DNA of 64,000 nt from positions 1 to 64,000 of the forward strand of contig JBEKTD010000009.1 in assembly GCA_049516395.1 (NCBI GenBank), in the 5' to 3' direction. The notes beneath the pieces were generated by a model. The model saw nothing but the letters and a program-made list of their open reading frames with translations. It was not told the DNA's origin and did no database searches. This stretch comes from Fen-1362 sp049516395 (lineage in GTDB: Bacteria; Planctomycetota; Phycisphaerae; Sedimentisphaerales; Anaerobacaceae). The translations under genes were made by a program, and so were the position numbers. Below are positions 33,799 to 42,726 of this stretch, one piece after another; position 1 is the stretch's first letter, and the number at the start of each line of letters is the position of its first letter.

Positions 33799-34155
33799 AT
33801 GGACAAGACAAGAGAGTTTTTTGCGAAGTTCAAAACAGATATCGATAAATTAAAAACCGAAATTCCTGATACATTGCAGGGATTCGGCGGACTATTTCAA
33901 AAAGTGATGAAAGACGGCGCATTGACAAGCAGGGAAAAGGAACTTATCGCACTGAGCATAGGCGTAGCAATGCATTGCCCGCCTTGCATCCGTTCCCACG
34001 TACAAAAATGTCTGGAAAGCGGAGCTACCCGGCAGCAGATTCTTGAAGCGGCATCGGTATCAGTTGTGATGGCGGGCGGTCCTGCTTACGTTCACATACC
34101 AATGGTTCTTGAAACGCTCGACGATTTGCAAAACGGCGGTTCCGATAAAAAGTAA
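33799..34155 (+). CDS. Carboxymuconolactone decarboxylase/AhpD-like protein
   Basis: 118 aa, all-helical. The AhpD-type CxxC motif is in HCPPCIRSHVQKCL, with His two residues after it as in peroxidase-linked members, and the conserved GATRQQILEAASVSVVMAGGPA. It may reduce a peroxide or another disulfide partner; the substrate is unknown. Confidence 0.88.
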   Translation: MDKTREFFAKFKTDIDKLKTEIPDTLQGFGGLFQKVMKDGALTSREKELIALSIGVAMHCPPCIRSHVQKCLESGATRQQILEAASVSVVMAGGPAYVHIPMVLETLDDLQNGGSDKK

Positions 34156-34212
34156 GCTTTCAGACGCAAAAATTGTTGTTGTCTAATTGGGAGATGAATA
34201 ATCTTCTCGCCG

Positions 34213-34238
34213 ACTCTCCGGCTGGCCGGTTTTTTCTG
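34213..34238 (+). terminator. Candidate terminator
   Basis: CCGG-CTGG-CCGG (or CCGGC/GCCGG) followed by six T, after the AhpD-like gene. The stem is short. Confidence 0.45.
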
Positions 34239-34304
34239 GTAATATCCACTCATCACTGGTAAATTATTACTGCTTATACGGCCACGTGGTGTAAGCCGGA
34301 AAGT

Positions 34305-35051
34305 ATGGATAATAACCAGTCAAATTCGCGTTCAAAGCCGGAAAATGAAATGACCGGAGGTGATACGGCCGTGCAGAAAGCCGAGTCGTCCTCGCATTTC
34401 AAGCGGAATCTCATTCCCCTCGATGAGTACGCCACACGACAGGGAATCTCCAACGACATAGTCGAACAGCAGGGTCAGCTCGGCGTAATCCAGATAAGAA
34501 AATTCAAGGGGCAAAAATTCGTCGTAGATGTTTCCCCTGAGCAGTTGAGCGAATTTGAAAATGAGAACATTGCAGAAACCGCCCGCAAACCCGTTGTGCC
34601 TCGCGCAACAACCTCCTCCAAAATTTTCACCATAGTTCTATCCACTGTTACTATGGTCATTATAGTCGGCCTCTTTTGGCTTTATATGTCCACAAAAACC
34701 AGGCTGGACGACCTTAACGCCGAATACAAAAGTATCCAGAACAGATACAACGAAATGACCAGCACACACCAGAGTTTGCAATCTATGCAGGAACAGATTG
34801 TAAGCGCAAAAGCGGAATTTGCTCGCATCCAGAATCGAATCGCCACATCGAAAACCGATATGGAAAAAATTCAGGGCGACCTGAACAAAACGAAAAAAAA
34901 CCTCGACACCATTCAGTCGGAACTGACAATCTTCCAGGGACAAATGTCGCTGTCAAAAGTCGAATTAGAAGGCATCCAGAACAGCTTGAACGAAAGCAAA
35001 AACCAGTTGGATACCCTGTATCGGCAAAACTCCGACGCAGGGGCAAAGTAG
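34305..35051 (+). CDS. Single-pass membrane coiled-coil protein
   Basis: 248 aa. A disordered N-terminus (1-45) is followed by a MerR/excisionase-like stretch (LDEYATRQGISNDIVEQQGQ), one TM helix (about 107-128), and a C-terminal coiled coil of about 110 residues with repeated QxxL/I patterns. Topology suggests a cytosolic N-terminal domain and a periplasmic coiled coil. No family was recognised. Confidence 0.6.
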   Translation: MDNNQSNSRSKPENEMTGGDTAVQKAESSSHFKRNLIPLDEYATRQGISNDIVEQQGQLGVIQIRKFKGQKFVVDVSPEQLSEFENENIAETARKPVVPRATTSSKIFTIVLSTVTMVIIVGLFWLYMSTKTRLDDLNAEYKSIQNRYNEMTSTHQSLQSMQEQIVSAKAEFARIQNRIATSKTDMEKIQGDLNKTKKNLDTIQSELTIFQGQMSLSKVELEGIQNSLNESKNQLDTLYRQNSDAGAK

Positions 35052-35073
35052 TCGATTTATCGTTTACGGCCTG

Positions 35074-35664
35074 TTATTGCGTGCTTTTGATTTTCAGGCA
35101 ATTCAGCAGTTTCCAGCCGGCCGGCAAAACAGCCGCGGCAAGAACCACCTTAAGAATATCCCCAACGATAAAAGGATAAAGGCCAACCGTTAACGCCATC
35201 CTGATATTGGTCATAATCGCCAGCCAGCAAACGCCAAATGCGTATAACACGATTTCGCCCACAAGCATCGCAGCTATGGTTGTGCTGACATGCCTGTCCC
35301 AGCCCATTTCAGCTAATTTGCCGACGACATACGCCACTGCAACAAAGCCGACAAGATAACCGCCCGTCGGACCAATCAATGCCGCCGGCCCCATTCCGCC
35401 GGCAAAGACGGGCAGCCCTGCAACCCCTTCCACAAGATACGCAATAATCGCCAAGACACCCCGTTTAGAACCGAGCAGCGCAGCCAGCATCAAAACGGCA
35501 AATGTCTGGCCGGTAATTGGAACCGGGCTAATCGGGAGATACACTTTCACCTGCGAGCTAAGGCCAAGTATCAATGAGCCGCAAATGATAACCATCGCGT
35601 CATACAGAACCGCCGAAATCTTTTCATCGGGCCGAAAAATATCAACAACCGTATTTTTAATCAT
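35074..35664 (-). CDS. bioY: Biotin transporter substrate-binding subunit BioY
   Basis: 196 aa, six transmembrane helices of the ECF S-component. Typical segments: VKVYLPISPVPITGQTFAVLM, LVEGVAGLPVFAGG, GPTGGYLVGFV, and FIVGDILKVVLAAAVLP. No ECF A/T subunits adjoin it, so it works alone or with shared EcfAAT. Its promoter carries a palindrome over the start site, implying repression by a biotin-type regulator. Confidence 0.93.
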   Translation of the reverse strand: MIKNTVVDIFRPDEKISAVLYDAMVIICGSLILGLSSQVKVYLPISPVPITGQTFAVLMLAALLGSKRGVLAIIAYLVEGVAGLPVFAGGMGPAALIGPTGGYLVGFVAVAYVVGKLAEMGWDRHVSTTIAAMLVGEIVLYAFGVCWLAIMTNIRMALTVGLYPFIVGDILKVVLAAAVLPAGWKLLNCLKIKSTQ

Positions 35665-35697
35665 AACTTAATGCGCCTTCCAAACGTAAATTACTAT

Positions 35698-35713
35698 GTG
35701 TTAGCGTTAACAC
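35698..35713. promoter_or_regulatory. Candidate operator GTGTTAGCGTTAACAC
   Basis: An inverted repeat, GTGTTA-GCGT-TAACAC, begins 7 nt after the bioY -10 box and covers the predicted +1 region. It is shorter than the BirA site (two TTGTAAAC-like arms 15 bp apart), so the regulator is unknown. Confidence 0.55.
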
Positions 35714-35720
35714 CGCTGGA

Positions 35721-35749
35721 ATTATAACTAATGAAACTGGTCGCGTCAA
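35721..35749 (-). promoter_or_regulatory. bioY promoter
   Basis: Minus strand TTGACG (35749-35744), 17-bp spacer, TATAAT (35726-35721). Near-perfect. Confidence 0.75.
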
Positions 35750-35832
35750 ACACCGCGGTTTGGGCTTGATTCGGAACCACGAAAATATACAATATTACAA
35801 GAGTACCGTTTAAATACAGGTAAGATTCAACA

Positions 35833-36228
35833 ATGAAAAAAACAGCCATAATTCTATACCTGCTGATAATCGCCGGCTGCAAAACACCGGACAATCCCCG
35901 GCCCGTTTCCAGATTCGATATCGCCATTGAAAACCTGAGCATAACGAGCCAGAAGCTGGAAGACCTGCGAATGGAAAAGGACATTTTCATCAGGTTGCTG
36001 GATGACTTTGAAAAGCAAAAGGCGGAACACGCCGGCATATTAGACGCCAACGAAATCGATAAACAGACCAGGGCCTTCGCCGAATGGCATAGGGATATTG
36101 CCCAGCGAGAAAAAGACCTGACTATCGAAGACGCGATGAACGTCCTCGCCGCTCACAGAGAGATTTTAAAACGCAGAGCCGCCGAGCGAAATGAAATCAC
36201 ACTTGCCAACCCGGCCGGAAAACCATGA
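35833..36228 (+). CDS. Small helical lipoprotein
   Basis: 131 aa: lipobox IIAGC at 12-16, then a charged, mostly helical mature part with Leu/Ile heptads (FDIAIENLSITSQKLEDL). No recognised family. A weak TTGATT-16-TACAAT promoter lies about 60 nt upstream. Confidence 0.6.
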   Translation: MKKTAIILYLLIIAGCKTPDNPRPVSRFDIAIENLSITSQKLEDLRMEKDIFIRLLDDFEKQKAEHAGILDANEIDKQTRAFAEWHRDIAQREKDLTIEDAMNVLAAHREILKRRAAERNEITLANPAGKP

Positions 36229-36259
36229 GCAGCCCGCCGAGAAGCAGGCGAATGAATAC

Positions 36260-36333
36260 TGGGCGGTAGAGGACTTGAACCTCTGACATCCTGCGTGTAA
36301 GGCAGGCGCTCTGGCCAACTGAGCTAACCGCCC
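36260..36333 (-). tRNA. tRNA-Val (anticodon TAC)
   Basis: GGGCGGT pairs with ACCGCCC. The anticodon stem CCTGC/GCAGG encloses CTTACAC, giving TAC for GUA. Normal D arm (TAGCTCAGTTGG) and T arm; discriminator A. Confidence 0.95.
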
Positions 36334-36405
36334 CTAAACATTAAACATAAGGCGTACTTGCGCGACTACAGTAACCCGCAATGCTGCTCATTATACTGAA
36401 ATCTT

Positions 36406-37845
36406 CTACAATGTCCAACCGTTATGGTATGCCGGATGAATAAACTGCTCAGCTTCCGGTACGTTGGTTGCCGCCATATTTTTGGCGTCCCAGTAGATTT
36501 TTTTACCTGTTCGCAGCGCCACGTTGCCCAGCAGGACCACCTCGGTCATTGGACCGCTGTAAGAAAAATCTGAGCAGGCCTTTGTGCTTTTTTTACAAGC
36601 GTCTATCCAGTTTCTGAGATGGTCGCCTCCAACTCGCGGAATGGTCTTTGGCGGCTGTTTATATTCTTTCATTTTTGACTGTGGTATTATTTGCGGGGCG
36701 CCTCCCCATCCGTCGCACATAATCTTGCCTTTATCCCCGATGAATAATATGCCGTTCCCGCCGCCTGTAAGTCGTCGCTGTTCTTCAAGCTCTTCGGGCT
36801 TGGGTGGAAATATACCGCCTGAGTACCAAACCATTTTGACGGGGGGCATTTTCCCGCGAGCACCGAACTGGTAATAGTAAATCGCCCCGATTGGTGCAGT
36901 CTCATCGTTAAATTCAGTCGAGCTTGCTTCGACACTTTCCGGATAGCCCAAGTCAAGCGCCCAGAAAGCCGGGTCCATATTATGACAGGCCATATCGCCG
37001 ATAGTGCTGTTGCCGAATTCCCACCATCCCCGCCACAAAGCCGGATGATATGTGGGATGATAAGGTCTATATGCTTTTGGCCCCAGCCAGAGATTCCAGT
37101 CAAGCCCCTGCGGCACAGGCGGCTGTTCTTTGGGTCTTGTTGTATTATTCTCATCATACCTGCCCGGGTTACGGCTCCACGAATGAACCTCTCTTATATC
37201 GCCGATGGCTCCATCGCGTATCCATTCAACCGTCAGACGAATTCCTTCGCCGGAATGGCCCTGATTACCCATCTGAGTAACAATACCTGCCTGGCGTGCG
37301 GCTTCCGCTATCGTTCTTGCTTCATAAATATTGTGGGTCAGCGGTTTTTCACAATAGACATGCTTTTTATTTTTGATGGCCCACATCGTTGCGATTGCGT
37401 GGTTGTGGTCTGGCGTCGCAATCATAACCGCATCGATATTTTTTACCTTGTCGAACATTTCACGGAAATCCGCGAATCCCTCACATTTGCCGTAATCCTT
37501 TGTCTGTTCTTTGCCTGAGTAGGTACTTTCTACTGTTCTTAAGGCGGGGCCTCGTCCTATTCCGCCCTTGCCTTCGTCTGAAGCTGCCTGCTCGGCAACA
37601 TCGCAAACCGCGATTATTTGCACATCGGAACATTGGAGCAGACCCCTCATATCGTTCATTCCCTGGTTTCCGGCACCGATAACAGCAACATTCAGTTTTT
37701 CTGACGGTGCGGTGAAGCCGGAATTCCCAAGGACGTAGCGGGGCAGGATTGTAAAGCCGACCGCTGTGCCGGCGGCGCAAGTTAAAAACCCACGGCGGGA
37801 AATATTATCTGCTCCCAGTGTGTATTTCCTTTTTTCGTTTTGCAT
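36406..37845 (-). CDS. Tat-exported Gfo/Idh/MocA family oxidoreductase
   Basis: 479 aa. Twin-arginine signal SRRGFLTCAAGTAVGFTILP, then the Rossmann motif VAVIGAGNQGMNDMR, and the conserved MIATPDHNHAIATMWAIKNKKHVYCEKPLTHNI with the EKP active-site lysine. The C-terminal half is of the planctomycete-type large family (LWLGPKAYRPYHP). NAD(P)-dependent sugar or inositol oxidation is the family role; the substrate is unknown. AAGGAGTAAAG precedes the ATG. Export needs the TatA/TatC encoded at 56945-58057. Confidence 0.9.
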   Translation of the reverse strand: MQNEKRKYTLGADNISRRGFLTCAAGTAVGFTILPRYVLGNSGFTAPSEKLNVAVIGAGNQGMNDMRGLLQCSDVQIIAVCDVAEQAASDEGKGGIGRGPALRTVESTYSGKEQTKDYGKCEGFADFREMFDKVKNIDAVMIATPDHNHAIATMWAIKNKKHVYCEKPLTHNIYEARTIAEAARQAGIVTQMGNQGHSGEGIRLTVEWIRDGAIGDIREVHSWSRNPGRYDENNTTRPKEQPPVPQGLDWNLWLGPKAYRPYHPTYHPALWRGWWEFGNSTIGDMACHNMDPAFWALDLGYPESVEASSTEFNDETAPIGAIYYYQFGARGKMPPVKMVWYSGGIFPPKPEELEEQRRLTGGGNGILFIGDKGKIMCDGWGGAPQIIPQSKMKEYKQPPKTIPRVGGDHLRNWIDACKKSTKACSDFSYSGPMTEVVLLGNVALRTGKKIYWDAKNMAATNVPEAEQFIHPAYHNGWTL

Positions 37846-37900
37846 AACTTTACTCCTTGAAACCGGCGGGGTGTGGGTTAATCTTGTGGTTTTTTGGCCC

Positions 37901-37929
37901 TTGCGTCAACATTTTTAATTGCTTATTAT
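37901..37929 (+). promoter_or_regulatory. Promoter of the nitroreductase gene
   Basis: TTGCGT (37901-37906), 17-bp spacer, TATTAT (37924-37929). Confidence 0.55.
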
Positions 37930-37983
37930 ATCCGCGCAATTCAGGATAGGCGGACTTATAAAAAGCGTTTTTGAGGTGAACCG

Positions 37984-38496
37984 ATGAAAGTTATTGAAGT
38001 TATTCAAAAAAGGTATTCATGCAGGGCTTATCTGGATAAGCCGGTGGAACAGGACAAGCTCGACCAGATTTTTGAGGCGGCCCGTCAGGCGCCGTCGGCC
38101 AAGAACCTGCAGGACTGGCGATTTGTTGTCGTAACCGACAAAAAAATAAAGCAGCAGGTCGCCGGCTGCACGAATCATCAGGATTCGTTTGGACTTGCCG
38201 GCGCAATTATCGCGGCCTGCAGCATATGCAAAGATACGATGAAATGCGGCCAGCAGATTGCCCCGATTGATGTATCAATTGCGCTGGAGCATATCGCCCT
38301 GATGGCAACGGAACTGGGCCTGGCGACCTGCTGGATTGGCTCATTTGACGCTGAAAAGGTCAAACAGATTCTGGCAATTCCAAAAGATGTTGCTATAATT
38401 GAACTGATGGCACTTGGCTATCCCGAGAAGGGTTCCAGGCAAACGACGCGGGAGCCGATTAAGAATATGGTTTGCTACGACAAGTGGCAATTTTAA
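37984..38496 (+). CDS. Nitroreductase family protein
   Basis: 170 aa, FMN-binding fold. RYSCRAYLDKPVEQDKLDQIFEAARQAPSAKNLQDWRF splits into the FMN-binding RxSxR and the APSxxNxQxW motif; GLATCWIGSFDAEKVK and MALGYPEKG are also typical. GAGGTGA precedes the ATG. Substrate unknown; single gene. Confidence 0.9.
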   Translation: MKVIEVIQKRYSCRAYLDKPVEQDKLDQIFEAARQAPSAKNLQDWRFVVVTDKKIKQQVAGCTNHQDSFGLAGAIIAACSICKDTMKCGQQIAPIDVSIALEHIALMATELGLATCWIGSFDAEKVKQILAIPKDVAIIELMALGYPEKGSRQTTREPIKNMVCYDKWQF

Positions 38497-38507
38497 CGAG
38501 CAGTAAT

Positions 38508-38578
38508 GGGGACGTGGTGTAACGGGAGCACACCGCGGTCGCATCGCGGGAATGAGGGTTCGATTCCCTTCGTCTCCA
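38508..38578 (+). tRNA. tRNA-Ala (anticodon CGC)
   Basis: GGGGACG pairs with CGTCTCC, including the G3:U70 wobble that identifies tRNA-Ala. The anticodon stem CCGCG/CGCGG encloses GTCGCAT, giving CGC for GCG codons. Discriminator A. Confidence 0.9.
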
Positions 38579-38612
38579 GTCTTCGTTCGCCGCTTGTCGG
38601 CGGATGAAGACT
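38578..38612 (+). repeat. Hairpin after tRNA-Ala
   Basis: AGTCTTC...GAAGACT outer arms and CGCCG/CGGCG inner arms with a CTTGT loop. There is no T tract, so it is more likely a processing structure than a full terminator. Confidence 0.5.
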
Positions 38613-38741
38613 GTCACGGCGAAGCCTTTAAAGGGCGAAGCCGGACTTTTTTCTGATGTATATTTGAGCGGCGAACTACGCCTTGGCAAGCCATCGATAT
38701 CACACAGTTACGCGTTAAGAAACAGGCGATGGTATGGCAAC

Positions 38742-38771
38742 TTGCGGCGTATGCTAAGATCGTGCTATACT
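38742..38771 (+). promoter_or_regulatory. Promoter giving a leaderless mRNA for the GH20 operon
   Basis: TTGCGG (38742-38747), 18-bp spacer, TATACT (38766-38771), then GACGGT and ATG 38778. The -35 is weak. Confidence 0.45.
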
Positions 38772-38777
38772 GACGGT

Positions 38778-40637
38778 ATGGCTATCAAGGATGAAGGTCA
38801 TTTTGCCAGGTTAGTGGTTCCGGTAAAGAAGATTGGTCTTCGGAAAGGGTTTTTCCGCTGGCCCGCTCGGCCTGTCTTTGCCTGTTCAAATATGGCTGAC
38901 GCAATCGGCCTTAAACAGCTTGGCTGTGATTTGTCAAAGTATCATCTCATCGCGAATATAACCAGCGATTCCTACAGGCAGGCAGTGTTAAGAATATATC
39001 GCGATAAAAACATTACCAACAGTGAGGCCTACCGTCTAACAATTACTCAGACAGGTATTGAAATCCACGCGAAAACGGATGCAGGCGCATATTACGCCCT
39101 GCAAACATTGCGTGAAATAACGGAGATATACGGGAAGGCGCTACCCCTGTGTAAAATAGAAGATGAGCCGGATTTTCGCAGGCGAGGCATATATCTCGAT
39201 TGTTCAAGAGGGAAAGTGCCCAAACTTGATACTCTGAAAGAGCTGGCCACGTGGCTTTCGCACTGGAAAATAAACGAAATACAGCTTTACGTTGAAAATG
39301 TATTCACTTTTAGGAAACATCCTGAAATCGGCAAAGGTTACAGTCCATTCACGCCGGAGGAAATCCTTTCTTTACAGGAACATTGCAAAAAGCGCCATAT
39401 TCGGTTAGTCGGTTCGCTTGCGAGTTTCGGGCATTTTGAGAAAATCCTGTCCCTGCCGAAATACAGACGCTTAGGCGAAAAGCCGGGGTTTCGCGGCCTT
39501 CCGGGGGGCACAACCCTTTGCCCCATCGACCCGGATGCAATCAAGCTTGTCGCGGAACTTTACAGCGAGTTTGTGCCGCTTTTCGAGGCAGAGGATTTCA
39601 ACGTTTGCTGCGACGAGACATGGGAGCTTGGAAAAGGTCGTAGCGATAAAAAAGCACTTCGCATCGGACCGGGGCAGGTTTACCTTGATTTCATCCTGAA
39701 GATTCATCGTCTTTGTGAAAAACACGGCAAGCGAATGAACGCCTGGGCGGACATTATATTGAACCATCCGGAATTGTTAGGCAAATTGCCGAAAGATTTG
39801 GTCCTGCTTAACTGGGAGTATGAACGCAACGGCCCAAACATCGCCAGAACCAAGAAAATAGCAAATTCGGGACTATCGTTTATGGTTTGTCCCGGGACAA
39901 GCAGCTGGCTGACGCACGGAACACGCCTACCCAACTCGATGGGTAACGTAACTAATTTTGCCGCTGCGGGCCGTAAATATCATGCGGAAGGACTGTTGAA
40001 CACCGACTGGGGCGATAATGGACATCGTAATTTCCTGGGAGTCAGTTTGCACAGTTTTGCACACGGGGCCGCCAGCGCGTGGAATGGTAAAGCTGTTGAT
40101 AATGTCAGGTTCACCGAAAATTTCTGCTATCACGCTTTCGGCCAAAAAGACAATCGTATGGCTAAGGCGATAAGATTGCTTGGCAGCGCCTACATCACCT
40201 GTGGGAGAACTTCGCCGAATAAATCATTGCTGTTTCAGTCATTTTTTGAGCCGATACTGCGGGACAAAACAATAGAATGCAGCGCAATTGATTTGATGAG
40301 CGAGGAAGGTCTGCGACAAATAACGGCAGAGTTGTCTGATGATAAGCTTTGGCCTGCAGACGTAAAACCAATGGGGGATTTTGAACAATCAGCGTTAAAG
40401 GAATTGAAGCTGGCCGCGCGTATGGATTGCTTAGCAAGCAAAAGGGCATTGGCGGCAAAGGCGCTGCGAGCGGGGCAAAACGTTAAAAATTCAGAATTGC
40501 GAGAGTTGCTCAAGCAAATGCGAGATATCGAAACAGCTTTCAAGGAACTATGGCTGGCACGTAACAAGCTTTCCCGGCTGAATGATAATCTGCGATTATT
40601 TAATCTCGCCGAAGATGCGTTGAAAAAGAAATTGTGA
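38778..40637 (+). CDS. Glycoside hydrolase family 20 (beta-N-acetylhexosaminidase)
   Basis: 619 aa from ATG 38778. An N-terminal GH20b domain (about 30-130, ending GAYYALQTLREI) leads into the catalytic barrel: RRRGIYLDCSRGKVPKLDTLK, then CPIDPDAIKLV and the catalytic Asp-Glu pair in NVCCDETWELGKG, then NAWADII. A helical C-terminal domain follows. No signal peptide, so it acts in the cytosol, removing terminal GlcNAc or GalNAc. The frame is open to 38604, but that region covers the tRNA hairpin and promoter. The stop overlaps anmK, making it the first gene of an amino-sugar operon. Confidence 0.88.
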   Translation: MAIKDEGHFARLVVPVKKIGLRKGFFRWPARPVFACSNMADAIGLKQLGCDLSKYHLIANITSDSYRQAVLRIYRDKNITNSEAYRLTITQTGIEIHAKTDAGAYYALQTLREITEIYGKALPLCKIEDEPDFRRRGIYLDCSRGKVPKLDTLKELATWLSHWKINEIQLYVENVFTFRKHPEIGKGYSPFTPEEILSLQEHCKKRHIRLVGSLASFGHFEKILSLPKYRRLGEKPGFRGLPGGTTLCPIDPDAIKLVAELYSEFVPLFEAEDFNVCCDETWELGKGRSDKKALRIGPGQVYLDFILKIHRLCEKHGKRMNAWADIILNHPELLGKLPKDLVLLNWEYERNGPNIARTKKIANSGLSFMVCPGTSSWLTHGTRLPNSMGNVTNFAAAGRKYHAEGLLNTDWGDNGHRNFLGVSLHSFAHGAASAWNGKAVDNVRFTENFCYHAFGQKDNRMAKAIRLLGSAYITCGRTSPNKSLLFQSFFEPILRDKTIECSAIDLMSEEGLRQITAELSDDKLWPADVKPMGDFEQSALKELKLAARMDCLASKRALAAKALRAGQNVKNSELRELLKQMRDIETAFKELWLARNKLSRLNDNLRLFNLAEDALKKKL

Positions 40638-41821
40638 TGAAGACAAAGAGCCGAATAGCTGAGCTTTCACAAAAATCGAAAATGCGCGTCGCAGGTTTGA
40701 TGTCGGGCACGTCTGTTGACGGCGTCGATGCGGCGATTATTGATATCGATAATGAAAAAGTAAGTGTGCGGGCGTTTGACACGTTCCCTTATTCTGCGGA
40801 GTTACGTCGAGATATTATTCAACTCTGCGGAATAGAATCGTGCAACGTAGCCGATGTTTGTCATTTGAATTTTGTGCTTGGCGAGGTCTTTGCCGAGTCG
40901 GTTCTAAAACTATGCAAAAAAAGCGGTATCGGCCTCAGCACGATTGATTTGATTGGTTCTCACGGCCAGACCATTTATCATAATCCCAAAGGCAGGCGTC
41001 TCGGCAAAAAAACCGTTCGGTCAACCCTGCAAATAGGCGAGCCATCGATAATCGCCCAGCGAACAGGCATAACAACAGTGGCAGATTTTCGGCCCAGGGA
41101 CATGGCCGCCGGCGGACAAGGTGCGCCGTTAGTGCCATTTGCGGATTATTTTCTGTTTCGCGATAAACGTCGCAATCGAGCAATCCAGAATATCGGCGGC
41201 ATCGCCAATGTTACCTCCCTGCCGGCGGGTTGCCGAACAGGCGATATAATCGCCTTCGATACAGGCCCGGGCAATATGATAATAGACGGAATTGTTTCAA
41301 TCATAAGCAGGGGCAAACAAAAGTTTGACCGCGGAGGCAAAATCGCGGCACGAGGCACAATCGACAAAACAATCCTCGATTGTTTGCTGAAACATCCGTT
41401 TTTTGGTCTGCGCCCGCCAAAATCAACAGGCAGAGAGGAATTCGGCAGCAATTATTGCGACGCGTTATATCGAAAGATGAAGAAAAAATCGATACCAGCC
41501 GAAAACATTATAGCGACTGTTACCGCGTTTACCGCCGAGAGCATCGTCCGGGCATATCGAAATTTCCTACCCCGAATGCCTGATGAAGTAATATTGTGCG
41601 GAGGCGGCGCACATAACTCGACTTTGGTCAAAATGCTGCGGTATGGTCTTGGCAAAAGCAGGATTTTGACAAGCGATGATTTTGGAATCAGCTGCGACGC
41701 CAAAGAGGCGATTTCATTCGCGATTCTCGCATACGCGACCATTAAAGGCGAGCCAAACAACGTTCCCGGCGCAACGGGAGCAACACAACAATTGGTTTTA
41801 GGAAAAATTATACCGGCATAA
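40637..41821 (+). CDS. anmK: Anhydro-N-acetylmuramic acid kinase
   Basis: 394 aa (family about 370-390). It phosphorylates and opens 1,6-anhydroMurNAc to MurNAc-6-P. RVAGLMSGTSVDGVDAAIID, GSHGQTIYHNP, VADFRPRDMAAGGQGAPLVPFADY, QNIGGIANVT, DTGPGNMIID and ILCGGGAHN are all typical. It overlaps GH20 (TGATG) and murQ (TAATGA), so all four genes are one operon. Confidence 0.95.
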   Translation: MKTKSRIAELSQKSKMRVAGLMSGTSVDGVDAAIIDIDNEKVSVRAFDTFPYSAELRRDIIQLCGIESCNVADVCHLNFVLGEVFAESVLKLCKKSGIGLSTIDLIGSHGQTIYHNPKGRRLGKKTVRSTLQIGEPSIIAQRTGITTVADFRPRDMAAGGQGAPLVPFADYFLFRDKRRNRAIQNIGGIANVTSLPAGCRTGDIIAFDTGPGNMIIDGIVSIISRGKQKFDRGGKIAARGTIDKTILDCLLKHPFFGLRPPKSTGREEFGSNYCDALYRKMKKKSIPAENIIATVTAFTAESIVRAYRNFLPRMPDEVILCGGGAHNSTLVKMLRYGLGKSRILTSDDFGISCDAKEAISFAILAYATIKGEPNNVPGATGATQQLVLGKIIPA

Positions 41822-42726
41822 TGAAAAAGCATAGACCACTTCCGACAACGGAGCACAGCAACCCGCGAAGTAAAAATATCGACCGGCTATCGACCGTGGG
41901 AATAGTCGAGCTAATCAACAGCGAAGATATGCTGGTTGCGCAGGCCGTCGGCAAAGAACGCAAAAAAATAGCCGAGGCGGTTGATATGATAGTCGAGGAT
42001 TTCCGGAAAGGAGGCCGATTATTTTACGTCGGCGCGGGGACAAGCGGCCGGCTGGGCGTTCTTGACGCCTCGGAATGCCCCCCTACTTTCGGCGTCAGGC
42101 CGACGTTAGTGCAGGGAATTATCGCAGGAGGCAAACGTGCACTTGTTCGGTCAATCGAGGGGGCGGAGGACAACGCGAATGAAGGAGCCAAGGCGATAAT
42201 TAAACGCGGGGTTTGCGACAGGGACACAGTTGTCGGAATTGCCGCCTGCGGGCTGACTCCTTACGTGCGAGGCGCACTGAAACAAGCAATGCAAATCGGG
42301 GCGGGCACAATTTTTATTACCTGCTCGGCTGAAGGCATCAGGGATATTCCGGCAAAAATCGTTATCGATCCGGTTGTCGGTCCGGAGATTATTACCGGCT
42401 CAACCCGGATGAAAGCAGGCACCGCAACAAAGCTCGTACTCAATATTTTAACAACAGCCGCAATGATAAAAATGGGCAAGGTGTACGGGAATTTAATGGT
42501 TGACCTCAACGCGACAAATCAGAAACTGCGTGACAGGTCTCAAAGAATTGTTGTTCAGCTGACGGGACTTCCCCGCGCGAAAGCAATCAAATTGCTTGAA
42601 CGTGCCGGGAGAAAAGTCAAAGCCGCAATCGTAATGCACTTTCGCAAAGTTAATCTGCGACAGGCCCTTTCCATCCTCGACGAATGCGGACAGTCGTTGA
42701 GAAGAGCTATTAAGGAAGGTGTATGA
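41821..42726 (+). CDS. murQ: N-acetylmuramic acid 6-phosphate etherase
   Basis: 301 aa, SIS-domain enzyme that cleaves lactate from MurNAc-6-P to give GlcNAc-6-P. RLFYVGAGTSGRLGVLDASECPPTF, AGGKRALVRSIEGAEDN, VVGIAACGLTPYV, TGSTRMKAGTATKLVLNILTTA and the catalytic E in GAEDN are present. It continues the AnmK reaction. It overlaps the sodium symporter by 4 nt. Confidence 0.95.
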   Translation: MKKHRPLPTTEHSNPRSKNIDRLSTVGIVELINSEDMLVAQAVGKERKKIAEAVDMIVEDFRKGGRLFYVGAGTSGRLGVLDASECPPTFGVRPTLVQGIIAGGKRALVRSIEGAEDNANEGAKAIIKRGVCDRDTVVGIAACGLTPYVRGALKQAMQIGAGTIFITCSAEGIRDIPAKIVIDPVVGPEIITGSTRMKAGTATKLVLNILTTAAMIKMGKVYGNLMVDLNATNQKLRDRSQRIVVQLTGLPRAKAIKLLERAGRKVKAAIVMHFRKVNLRQALSILDECGQSLRRAIKEGV

